Source of the DNA: Cytophagales bacterium
GTDB taxonomy: Bacteria; Pseudomonadota; Gammaproteobacteria; Burkholderiales; Burkholderiaceae_C
NCBI GenBank assembly: GCA_030054145.1
Contig: JASGCK010000006.1
Location: 62,001-126,000, forward strand
Length of the DNA: 64,000 nucleotides
Direction of reading: 5' to 3'
Shown here: one piece after another, positions 14,962 to 22,350 of the stretch
How positions within the stretch are numbered: the stretch's first letter is position 1
Layout of the letters: each line of letters opens with the position of its first letter
Made by a program: the position numbers and the translations under genes
The notes under the pieces: generated by a model
What the model saw: only the letters and a program-made list of their open reading frames with translations
Told to the model about the DNA's origin: nothing
Databases searched by the model: none

Positions 14962-16155
14962 TTATCCTGTCGTGCCGTTCCCCCTCTCTGGCTCGATCAA
15001 CCGCCCTTGTTCGTCATAGTTGGCAAGCAGCCTTGGGCCGTGATAGAGGCTGATTGCACCCTCGCAGTTCACGCGCACCTGCACCTTCGTTCGCACGTAG
15101 TGATAGCGATGTTGATCGGCAGGAATTTGCAGCTTCAACTTGTTGTAGCTCACGCAGTTGTCGTTGCCCACCGTGCGCTCGTAGCGCTCGCTCAAGACCT
15201 CATCCACATCAACGCCCCTCAGCGGCACGTATGCTGTGCCTAGCTGCGCGGCGGGGCAGCTAAAGTGCTTGTTAAACGTAGGCATGTAATGCTCTTTGAG
15301 ATAGCGATTGGCTGCTTGCATCGTGGTGATGCCCGCGCTTGCCAGCTCCTGCGGCAGCCTGCCTTGATGCGTCTTGAATTGCCGCTCCGAGCGACCTCTG
15401 GCCTCGGGGCTATAAGCCGCGATCATCTCCACTCCCAGTCGTTTCATTGCTTGCCCAAACTGCGTCAGATTCACCTTGTCTACCTTGCCACCAGCCTCGG
15501 GGGTCGTCCAGTAGTGCGCCCCTCTATCGCTGTAAAAGCTGCTGGGGATGCCCTTGGTTTGTAGCACCGCCTTGATGCCCGCCATGCTGGAGGCTGTGCC
15601 CTCTTGGGGCACGAAACGCATATCCAAGTGCTCGCTCGTTGCATCGTCTAGCGTCACAACCAAATCCCACACTTCGTCTGGCACCCAGCGGTGCGTGCTG
15701 GCATCTTGGTGAATCATCATGCCTGGCAGCGGTTTCCTCTCGCGTTTGATGCGGTGTTTGCCCCTGGCTTTAGCCACTTTGACTAGCTGCTGGTCTTGCA
15801 GCACGGACTTGATCCATGAGTAGCTGCGCACTTGCCCATTGAGGCCGCCGCGCTCGGCGTAGATTTGGTGAAAGTGGCGTACGTTGTAGCTGCTAAAGCT
15901 GTGCTTGTACATGTCGGCTAGTTTGACTCGTTCCTCTAGCGGCGCTTTGCGCCTACTGGGCTGATTCAATCGTCTGTCGGCCAGCGCGTCCAGCCCGCCT
16001 TCGTCGTACTTGACCAAATAGCGCCTAAAACTGCGTTCGCAAATCCCGAGTATTTGCGCCGCTTCCTCTTGGGTCAATCGACCCGATTCCCAATCGCTTT
16101 GAGTTTGTAAAAACTTCATTGCCCTTGTCTCCTGCAACCAGACTGCCCGCTTCAT
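14962..16155 (-). CDS. DDE transposase of the IS1202-like element
   Basis: A 397-residue transposase. The N-terminal helix-turn-helix has GRLTQEEAAQILGICERSFRRYL (about 26-47). The integrase core has Asp151 in MMIHQDAST, Asp210 in FYSDRGAHY and Glu251 in AYSPEARGRSERQF, the expected DDE triad. It cuts and joins the IS ends during transposition. The frame is open throughout with an ATG at 16153-16155, so the enzyme appears functional. Alternative family labels would be ISNCY or IS481-like, but the 17-bp duplication argues for the IS1202 group. Confidence 0.93.
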   Translation of the reverse strand: MKRAVWLQETRAMKFLQTQSDWESGRLTQEEAAQILGICERSFRRYLVKYDEGGLDALADRRLNQPSRRKAPLEERVKLADMYKHSFSSYNVRHFHQIYAERGGLNGQVRSYSWIKSVLQDQQLVKVAKARGKHRIKRERKPLPGMMIHQDASTHRWVPDEVWDLVVTLDDATSEHLDMRFVPQEGTASSMAGIKAVLQTKGIPSSFYSDRGAHYWTTPEAGGKVDKVNLTQFGQAMKRLGVEMIAAYSPEARGRSERQFKTHQGRLPQELASAGITTMQAANRYLKEHYMPTFNKHFSCPAAQLGTAYVPLRGVDVDEVLSERYERTVGNDNCVSYNKLKLQIPADQHRYHYVRTKVQVRVNCEGAISLYHGPRLLANYDEQGRLIEPERGNGTTG

Positions 16156-16233
16156 ATCGAGTACCTCCTGTACCCAACCTTCTATGCGGACAATTCATTT
16201 GCTAAAAACAGGACAGTTCATTTACTCCCTACA

Positions 16234-16250
16234 AATTGACCCTTGGCAGG
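16234..16250. repeat. Right 17-bp target-site duplication of the IS
   Basis: An exact copy of the 17 bases at 14780-14796, directly after the ACA end of the element. Removing the IS and one copy gives a continuous site with the truncated PIN gene on one side and the AT-rich palindrome on the other. Confidence 0.9.
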
Positions 16251-16264
16251 TTGCTTGATACATA

Positions 16265-16304
16265 TTTATCCTTAAAATTTAAATTAAATATTTTTAAAGG
16301 ATAA
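16265..16304. promoter_or_regulatory. AT-rich inverted repeat before the nucleotidyltransferase remnant
   Basis: TTTATCCTTAAAA (16265-16277) faces TTTTTAAAGGATAAA (16290-16304) across an AT-only spacer, an almost perfect inverted repeat. It lies just ahead of the GTG at 16310, and its right arm supplies AAAGGA as a ribosome-binding site. It looks like the operator/promoter of the broken gene that follows. Confidence 0.5.
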
Positions 16305-16309
16305 ATTCC

Positions 16310-16570
16310 GTGTTGATACCCTTATCAGAAAGTGCAGCGAAGGCGGCAATTGATTGCCAGCAAACCTATGAGGCGCTGAGGGATGCTCAATTAAAGGCGG
16401 GATGCACTGGAAGACGGTTGGCGCGAAGGAATATCTTTATCGAACTTTGGATGGCAAAGGCACAGCGAAGTCTTTGGGTGCGCGTAGCACGGAGACACAA
16501 GCTATTGCTGGTCCGATGTGGCAGCATCAAACGGCCGCAGCAGCTGGCCACAGCTTCGCGGTTCATGTGA
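16310..16570 (+). pseudogene. Frameshifted, truncated GSU2403-type nucleotidyltransferase remnant
   Basis: The frame from GTG 16310 reads MLIPLSESAAKAAIDC and on to DAQLKAG at about 16398. The sense then continues in another frame as MHWKTVGAKEYLYR and KGTAKSLGARSTETQAI. The second part resembles the N-terminal region of GSU2403-family nucleotidyltransferase-fold proteins (about 330-350 residues; EYLYR...GxxKSLGxRSxETxAI motif). A one-base change near 16398 breaks the frame, and only about 85 codons remain before the sequence runs into the 3' end of the convergent nuclease gene. The family call is from memory of the motif and is moderate. Confidence 0.6.
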
Positions 16571-18290
16571 TCGGCTTTCGGTTCCAGTAAGCGTTTCGAA
16601 GCGCTGTGAAAAGCGCAACGTCGCCGTCGAAGAACCGCTTAGCACTCTCCGTATCCGGCAAGCGCAGCAACTGCGCATCTTGCGCAATCGCCAAGATTTC
16701 AAGAGCTGCACACGAACCGCAAGCCGCGATCCGCTGGAGGTCATCGCTGTGAGTGGTGAGTGTGTATTCGCGCCATTCAGGGATGTCTTTCAACACGCAC
16801 AACACGATGTGGCCCAACGAGTCGTAGTCGACCCAGTTGTGCTCAGTCAGATAAAGCTCGCCCCCAAGTCCTCGACCGTTCAGACTCCTCCAGTAGTCAG
16901 CGCCGTCACCGAGCAGCAGACGTTCAACATTCCATGAGTCATTCAGCAGCGTATGCGCCCGGTCCAAGTTGAAGCGACCACGAAACTGCTGGTTGCTGGC
17001 GCATGCGTGCACGAACCGTTCGGTGAGCAGATACGCGTGCACGTCGAGCTGCCTAAGGTTATGTCCCTCGGGTGTCGACATGAACTGTGCATAATCGAAC
17101 TCATCAAAAAAGTGGCGCACTTGCTGGTGTCGGATGTGCCCCAGCCGCGATAACGTCGGGATTAGCGCGATCGAAACCTTCGACAGCCTTCGCGCGCAGG
17201 CCGCAAACTGGAGCACGGCCCTGAATTCCGGCGCGGCCTCAAAGGCCGTGAGCGAGAGTGCAATAAGTTTTTTGATCGGCGCCTCCAGACTGGCACCGGG
17301 CTGCTGGACGCCCAACCAGGCAGGCATCCAGCTGGCTTCACGTCCTGACTTGCTGAATTCGATGAGGGTTCGTAAAGCCTGCGCCACATAGTTGTCGTTC
17401 AAGTTCCTAGGGTGGTCGGGAAACATCTCGTACATCAACTCAAACGCCCCCGGCTTCGCCTTGTCCAGCAGAGAATTGGCGACAACCTTCAGGCCGAGCG
17501 CTGTCTGGCCCGAAAAAAACTCGGTCGCGACAATATCCCTGATAGATGCTTTTTCAAGTGCGCTGCGCCTTTGCGCGTCTTCGTCAGTGGAGGGCTTCAC
17601 CTTGCGCCAGTTGTCGTACACCTTCGCACGCGCGTCCTGCACCCGCCGTTGCATGGCGGCCGAAAACTCCTCAATTCGGCTAGGCGTCATCTCCAGCTGC
17701 AGGACGCGATTGGCTACTCTGAGCGCGCGCCGCTTCTCGAAAAACCAAGCTTGCCAAGGGCCGAGTAGAGTCTGAAGCACTTGGAACTGCTCCGGCAGCT
17801 TCTTGACCTCCACGCGCGCGGCCGGCTGGGTGACGCTCTCATCGCGGTCGTACACCTCAAAGACTCGCCCGTCGCACAACACAATGAGAGCCGCGTCAAT
17901 TTCCGGGTGTGCCGCGTACAGCAGCGCCTGTTGTAGTTCCGCGGAGGTGAATTTCAGCGGCTTGCGCTTGACCTTCTTAGCCTCGATGACCCAGAAAGCC
18001 TGTGACCACAAAGTCATTCGGTAGTCGATGAACAGATCACCGTCGGCAACCTTCAGGTGCTTTTCACGCTGCGTGGAGAAGTAGGTCTCCTTGGCATAGC
18101 CCAGGACCCGGATGACCGGGTCAATGATTTCCGCCCGGACGTCTTCTTCCGAATAGGTCGAGACGTCGTACTTCGAAATGCGCTCCAGTTCCGCCGTCTG
18201 CTCGGGTGATAGCGGCGCTGGTGCCTTCGAGTAAAGCAGTAGCTCTTTGATGTCTGCAGCGGTTTCGATTTGAGGGCGTTTGGAGGTCAT
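16563..18290 (-). CDS. Stand-alone HsdR-N-type nuclease-domain protein (putative defence gene)
   Basis: A 575-residue protein. Residues 45-140 match the type I restriction enzyme HsdR N-terminal nuclease domain: Glu54 in SEEDVRAEIIDPVI, Asp89 in GDLFIDYRM, and Glu103-Ala-Lys105 in FWVIEAKKVKR form a PD-(D/E)xK site. No helicase motifs follow. The remaining 430 residues are helical and unfamiliar. The start ATG is at 18288-18290. It lies alone in the accessory region, convergent with the nucleotidyltransferase remnant, and its codon use looks GC-richer than nearby scraps. DNA cleavage is inferred from the motif; the target and partner are unknown. Confidence 0.75.
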   Translation of the reverse strand: MTSKRPQIETAADIKELLLYSKAPAPLSPEQTAELERISKYDVSTYSEEDVRAEIIDPVIRVLGYAKETYFSTQREKHLKVADGDLFIDYRMTLWSQAFWVIEAKKVKRKPLKFTSAELQQALLYAAHPEIDAALIVLCDGRVFEVYDRDESVTQPAARVEVKKLPEQFQVLQTLLGPWQAWFFEKRRALRVANRVLQLEMTPSRIEEFSAAMQRRVQDARAKVYDNWRKVKPSTDEDAQRRSALEKASIRDIVATEFFSGQTALGLKVVANSLLDKAKPGAFELMYEMFPDHPRNLNDNYVAQALRTLIEFSKSGREASWMPAWLGVQQPGASLEAPIKKLIALSLTAFEAAPEFRAVLQFAACARRLSKVSIALIPTLSRLGHIRHQQVRHFFDEFDYAQFMSTPEGHNLRQLDVHAYLLTERFVHACASNQQFRGRFNLDRAHTLLNDSWNVERLLLGDGADYWRSLNGRGLGGELYLTEHNWVDYDSLGHIVLCVLKDIPEWREYTLTTHSDDLQRIAACGSCAALEILAIAQDAQLLRLPDTESAKRFFDGDVALFTALRNAYWNRKPIT

Positions 18291-18595
18291 TGAGATTCGA
18301 AGAGAGTTGCCAATGCGCTTGCATTATCGGGTTGGATTGATGCGGGCGATGAGCACGAGCCTCTAGGCTAGCAATAAATTTTTTGCCTCTTTACGAAAAA
18401 AGTCCTAAACACTTGACTTTTAAACTAAGTGTTTACCCTTGCAACGCGAAGCTTTTTGTTTAGGCTGCTTGCCTGTAAGCCACATCATTAGCCGCTTGCA
18501 GGCAAGCATGGCTGGCAAGGCTTACCCCACTTGACCTAGCGAGCAATGCCCTGTTTGAACTTGATCTTTGGTTAGCACTCTGGCGCAAGCCAATT

Positions 18596-18663
18596 GGGGT
18601 CAGACCCCTTTGCACCGTTGTTGGCGCTTTGCAATGCTTGGTTTGCTTTTGGGGTCTGACCCC
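18596..18663. repeat. Inverted pair of GGGGTCTGACCCC palindromes
   Basis: GGGGTCAGACCCC at 18596-18608 and its reverse complement GGGGTCTGACCCC at 18651-18663 bracket 42 bp. Related GGGGxCTGCCCCC tracts appear in the lpdA linker (about 12492-12504 and 12560-12572). This palindrome class is a common dispersed element in betaproteobacteria. Confidence 0.8.
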
Positions 18664-18713
18664 AAATGTTTGCGCAGCTTTTGGCGAGGTCACAAGGGCA
18701 GTCCCCAAATACC

Positions 18714-18909
18714 CTGGCACTGCGTCGCCTTGTATGTAGTCGAGTTCGTACCGTTTCACGCTGGCTTGTACCGTGTCGTTGCCCTCGCCTGCCGCCTCGA
18801 TCACTTGGTCGCCGCGCTTGCTGGGGTCGGTGCTGCGCTGGCTCACGTCTTGCGTGTTGTCTACGTAGTAGGTGTTGTTGCCCGCCCCGCCTATCATCAC
18901 GTCCGCACC
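18714..18909 (-). pseudogene. Fragment of an RTX (calcium-binding repeat) protein
   Basis: On the minus strand about 65 codons read TGADVMIGGAGNNTYYVDN, then GDQVIEAAGEGNDTV and ELDYIQGD. These are the GGxGxDx-type nonapeptide and DxV.E..GEG.DTV blocks of hemolysin/serralysin-like RTX proteins. Real RTX proteins have hundreds of residues and a secretion signal; here neither end is present. The fragment is flanked by short repeats and is read as a decayed remnant. Confidence 0.72.
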
Positions 18910-18910
18910 T

Positions 18911-19039
18911 GTCGAAGAGTGGTTATCGCAGCAAGATGAGCGTGAGCCCATCAAAAAAGGACGTGATGCCAGCCAATCAAAAATCATGCGTCAACTGCTC
19001 GCTGAGTATTTGCCGCAATATCCCCTAGACTGGGCGTAG
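18911..19039 (+). pseudogene. Possible tail of a lost small protein
   Basis: On the plus strand a frame reads VEEWLSQQDEREPIKKG and continues SKIMRQLLAEYLPQYPLDWA to a TAG at 19037-19039. It has protein-like composition and begins abruptly at the edge of the RTX fragment, without a start or upstream coding sense. It could be the end of a short DNA-binding or antitoxin-like protein. The remaining non-coding parts of 18291-19053 show no feature I can name beyond the palindromes. Confidence 0.28.
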
Positions 19040-19053
19040 TTTTAAGACTTGGG

Positions 19054-19428
19054 CTAACTTGGGTGATAGTTTGACTCTGGCGTTAATTGAGCCAGTTCAT
19101 TGGCGGTTGCTGCTGGATTGAGTTTTATTTTTAGAAACCAGCCCGCCTGCATGGGGTCGGTGTTGGCTAGGGCGGGGTCGGCGCGTAGTGCTTCGTTGAC
19201 GGCTATGACTTCGCCGCCCAGTGGCATGAGCACATCAGCGGCGGTTTTAACGGATTCGACTACAGCGCCAACGTCCATTTGTGCAAAGGTCTTGCCAAGT
19301 GGCGGTAAATCGACAAAAACGATATCGCCTAGTGCATCTTGGGCGTGCCAGCTGATGCCAATCGTGGCGGTTTGTCCGTCATCCGCAAGGCGTGCCCATT
19401 GGTGTTCGTCGGTGAAATAAAGGTTCAT
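19054..19428 (-). CDS. gcvH: Glycine cleavage system H protein
   Basis: A 124-residue H protein of usual length. It carries the aminomethyl group on a lipoyl arm at Lys61 in VVESVKTAADV. The start MNLYFTDEHQWARL and the end block GWFLKIKL are standard. It works in the cytoplasm with the P, T and L proteins of the glycine cleavage complex. The partners gcvT and gcvP are not adjacent: one side is the decayed accessory region, the other a divergent hydrolase gene. LpdA in this window could serve as L protein. Confidence 0.95.
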   Translation of the reverse strand: MNLYFTDEHQWARLADDGQTATIGISWHAQDALGDIVFVDLPPLGKTFAQMDVGAVVESVKTAADVLMPLGGEVIAVNEALRADPALANTDPMQAGWFLKIKLNPAATANELAQLTPESNYHPS

Positions 19429-19462
19429 AGAGGTGTCCAGTTGCTATCCGAGGCATTCTAAA

Positions 19463-20389
19463 ATGTTTCTTATGAACACACCCAACCCCACTCCTAAAAC
19501 TCAAGCCAAATTCGATTCAGCTTGGTTGGATGCGCAGTACAACAACCGTTTACTTGTGCCCGATCATGCGGCTTATTTTGCGCGTTGGCAAAGCACTTCG
19601 CTCAAGGCTAGGCAAGAGCACGTTTGCCGCATTGATGTGCCCTACGGCTCGGGCGGCGACGATCTCATGAATGAAACGTTGGATATTTTTCCAAGCACCT
19701 CTAGTCATGCGCCAGTGCTGTTTTTTGTACACGGCGGCTACTGGCGTTCGCTGGATAAATCGGATCACTCGTTTATTGCGCCTGCGTTTACGCAAGCGGG
19801 CGCGTGTGTCGTTATTCCCAATTACGCGCTGTGTCCTCAAACGGATGGGCAAGCGGTCACCATTCCCAGCATCACGATGCAGATGGTGCAAGCGCTGGTG
19901 TGGACGTACCGCAACATTGCGAAGTTTGGCGGCGACCCGCGGCGTATCACGGTCGTAGGACATTCGGCTGGTGGACATTTGGCTGCGATGCTGTTAGCCG
20001 CTGCGTGGCAAGTGGTGGCTAAAGATGTGCCTGTTGACTTGGTTAAAAATGCGGTGTCAATTTCTGGCTTGTTTGATTTAGAGCCGATCCGGCATACCCC
20101 GTTTTTGCAAGATTCACTCAAGCTCACCGAGGCCGATGCCGCCCGCGCAAGCCCGATCCGACTCGCGGCTCCCGCTCAGGGTCAATTGCACTGTTTTGTG
20201 GGCGCAGAGGAGAGTGCCGAGTTCATTCACCAAAACGGATTGATGCAAACGGCTTGGGGGCGGGCGCTTGTGCCAACTGTGGCAACGGTGGAGGGGCGCA
20301 ATCACTTTAGCGTGCTGGCTAGTTTGACGCAGCAACAAGGCTCGCGCGTACACGAGACCGTGCTGGAGTTACTGAAAAAAAATCGTTGA
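19463..20389 (+). CDS. Alpha/beta-hydrolase, arylformamidase/esterase-like
   Basis: About 308 residues. The oxyanion motif HGGYW (near residue 94), the nucleophile elbow GHSAGG, and a late His in EGRNHFSV form the hydrolase fold typical of kynurenine formamidase-like and hormone-sensitive-lipase-like esterases. The ATG at 19463 is chosen because CCGAGGC lies about 10 bp upstream; an ATG at 19472 is possible. It is first of three same-strand genes: this hydrolase, a second hydrolase, and a Bug receptor. The substrate is unknown; formamidase activity is suggested by the HGGYW motif, but no other kynurenine-pathway gene is present. Confidence 0.82.
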   Translation: MFLMNTPNPTPKTQAKFDSAWLDAQYNNRLLVPDHAAYFARWQSTSLKARQEHVCRIDVPYGSGGDDLMNETLDIFPSTSSHAPVLFFVHGGYWRSLDKSDHSFIAPAFTQAGACVVIPNYALCPQTDGQAVTIPSITMQMVQALVWTYRNIAKFGGDPRRITVVGHSAGGHLAAMLLAAAWQVVAKDVPVDLVKNAVSISGLFDLEPIRHTPFLQDSLKLTEADAARASPIRLAAPAQGQLHCFVGAEESAEFIHQNGLMQTAWGRALVPTVATVEGRNHFSVLASLTQQQGSRVHETVLELLKKNR

Positions 20390-20402
20390 AGGAAGTTTCA
20401 TC

Positions 20403-21347
20403 ATGACTGTTTTGCCCACACGACATCATTTTCCACTTGAGCATCGCGGCGCTAAACGAATGGCGTATTGGCTCTGGGGTGATCCCGCCGCTTCGCATCT
20501 TGTGGTTTGCGTTCATGGCTTGACGCGGCAAGGGCGTGACTTTGATGTGCTTGCGCAGGCTATATTGGATAAGGCTTCTAGCCGTGGCGAATCGGTGCGC
20601 GTGATTTGTGTGGACATCATTGGACGCGGCGCAAGCGATTGGTTGGCTGATCCTATGGACTACGCGGTGCCGCTTTACGCGCAAGACATGCTTGCGTTTT
20701 TAACGGCGCTGCATACGTCCGCGCCGTATCAAAGGCTCGATTGGGTTGGCACGAGTATGGGCGGACTCATTGGCATGGCAACGCTGGGGGCGGTCGGTAT
20801 GGGGGTTGCCACATTGCCCGTCGCTGCCGCGCGGCTGGTGCTCAACGATGTGGGGCCCACGATTGAGTGGTCCTCATTGGTTCGCATTGGTAGCTACCTT
20901 GGCAAGCACACACCCGATGTCGGCATTTTTACCAGTGCGCAAGAAGCGGCCGATGCGATGTGGCAAATCTCCAGCAGCTTTGGACCGCACAGCCCAGCCG
21001 AGTGGCTCGCGCTCTCGACGCATCAATTGCGGCCATGCACGGATGGCAAATGGACGCTGGCCTACGACCCTGCGATTGCCATTCCCTTTAAGGCCGTGAA
21101 TCAAGAGCAAACGGTTGCGGGAGAGGCTGCGATGTGGCAACTCTACGAAAACATCACTGCAAAAACCTTGGTGACACGTGGCTTAGAGTCCGATTTGCTC
21201 TCGCCCGCCACAGCGAAAGCGATGACTGAGCGCGGCTTCAAAATGCCCGTGCCCGCACGTTTAGTAGAGTTTGCAGGCGTGGGACACGCGCCAACTTTTG
21301 TTGCCAGCAATCAGCACGACATCGTGGTTGATTTCTTATTGGATTGA
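20403..21347 (+). CDS. Alpha/beta-fold hydrolase
   Basis: A 314-residue classical alpha/beta hydrolase. VVCVHGLTRQGRDFDVLA holds the oxyanion region, VGTSMGG the nucleophile Ser near residue 119, and GVGHAPTF the catalytic His near the C-terminus. The acid is probably in RGLESDLLS. It is 13 bp downstream of the first hydrolase and 3 bp upstream of the Bug receptor, so the three are probably one operon. The substrate cannot be assigned; proteins of this kind act on esters, epoxides or C-C bonds. Confidence 0.85.
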   Translation: MTVLPTRHHFPLEHRGAKRMAYWLWGDPAASHLVVCVHGLTRQGRDFDVLAQAILDKASSRGESVRVICVDIIGRGASDWLADPMDYAVPLYAQDMLAFLTALHTSAPYQRLDWVGTSMGGLIGMATLGAVGMGVATLPVAAARLVLNDVGPTIEWSSLVRIGSYLGKHTPDVGIFTSAQEAADAMWQISSSFGPHSPAEWLALSTHQLRPCTDGKWTLAYDPAIAIPFKAVNQEQTVAGEAAMWQLYENITAKTLVTRGLESDLLSPATAKAMTERGFKMPVPARLVEFAGVGHAPTFVASNQHDIVVDFLLD

Positions 21348-21350
21348 GTC

Positions 21351-22337
21351 ATGAAAAAATTAATAAGCATCATCGCTGCAAGCCTTATTTTGCTTGGCCT
21401 GCAGCAAGCAATGGCTCAAAACGCACAGCCCGCTTGGCCTAGCAAGACGCTGCGTTTTTTGGTTGCAGCGCCAGCGGGCAGCTCGCTCGATGTGATTGCG
21501 CGTTCGATGAGCGAGAAGCTATCGCTGCGCCTCGGTCAGTCCATTGTGATTGAAAATGTGGCGGGCGGCAGCGGCACGATTGCCACCAACATGGCCGCGA
21601 AAGCCGCGCCTGACGGGCACACCTTTGTGCTGTCCTTTAACGGCCCCTTGGCGTTTACACAGTTCATTAGCAAGTTGCCGTATGACCCCGCTAAAGATTT
21701 GAGCGCAGTCATCATGACGACTAGCCAGCCTAATATCTTGGCGATCAACGCGAGCTTGCCCGTTAACAGTACGCAGGAGTTGGTGACGTATCTGCGCAGC
21801 CATCCAGCCAAGTTCAACTACGCATCGGTGGGCGTGGGTTCTAGCTCGCACCTTGCGATGGAGCTCTTCAAGTCCGAGGCGAACATTTTTGCAACCCACA
21901 TCCCGTACAACGGTTCGCCGCCAGCAACATTCTCGGTAGCGAGCGGTGATACGCAAATGATCTTCACCATCCCCACCATCATCATGCCGCAGGTTAAAGC
22001 GGGCAAGATGCGGGCGTTGGCGGTCAGTTCGCCCAAGCGTTTTTCCATCCTGCCTGATATTCCAACCGTTCGCGAGAGCGGCGTGAAAGAACTCGCGCAG
22101 TTTGAAGCGCTGGCATGGAATGGCATCCTCGTTCCAAGCGCCACGCCCAAAGCAGTTATCGAGCGCATGAACCGCGAGTTTGATGCGGTGCTCAAAGATG
22201 AGGCCGTGCGTACCAAGCTTGCTGCCGCAGGACTTGACGTGGTGGGCGGCTCATCCGACTATTTCACGCAATATCTCAAAGCCGAAACCAGCAAGTGGCA
22301 AATCATTATTAATCGGCTGGGGATTCGGCAAGAGTAA
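21351..22337 (+). CDS. Bug-family (TctC-like) periplasmic substrate-binding protein
   Basis: A 328-residue receptor. The signal peptide MKKLISIIAASLILLGLQQAMA is followed by WPSKTLRFLVAAPAGSSLDVIAR, the Bug-family N-terminal block. GGSGTIATNMAAKAAPDGHT and the internal PYDPAKDLSAV are further family motifs. Bug proteins bind carboxylates or other small ligands and serve tripartite tricarboxylate transporters, but most in Burkholderiales are orphans. This one has no permease beside it; a complete tctCBA set lies at 41.6-44.7 kb. Its ligand may be linked to the two hydrolases upstream. Confidence 0.92.
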   Translation: MKKLISIIAASLILLGLQQAMAQNAQPAWPSKTLRFLVAAPAGSSLDVIARSMSEKLSLRLGQSIVIENVAGGSGTIATNMAAKAAPDGHTFVLSFNGPLAFTQFISKLPYDPAKDLSAVIMTTSQPNILAINASLPVNSTQELVTYLRSHPAKFNYASVGVGSSSHLAMELFKSEANIFATHIPYNGSPPATFSVASGDTQMIFTIPTIIMPQVKAGKMRALAVSSPKRFSILPDIPTVRESGVKELAQFEALAWNGILVPSATPKAVIERMNREFDAVLKDEAVRTKLAAAGLDVVGGSSDYFTQYLKAETSKWQIIINRLGIRQE

Positions 22338-22350
22338 TCCGCTCTTTGAT

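Larger units (their letters stand above)
14797..16233 (-). mobile_element. Insertion sequence, IS1202-like (long target duplication), complete
   Basis: A 1437-bp element bounded by TGT and ACA. The terminal inverted repeats are about 50 bp and imperfect: 14797-14848 against 16184-16233. They share GAGTAAAT near the tip, and GAATTGTCCGCAT (14836-14848, with its inverse at 16184-16196) at the inner edge. A 17-bp direct repeat flanks it. A single DDE transposase is coded on the minus strand. Long duplications and TGT ends fit the IS1202/ISTde1-type families formerly classed as ISNCY. It looks intact and possibly active. Confidence 0.92.

Noticed and set aside
14704-16250. IS insertion as the direct cause of toxin truncation
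   Set aside because: Removing the IS and one target duplicate does not restore PIN-domain coding sequence, so the toxin was already cut.
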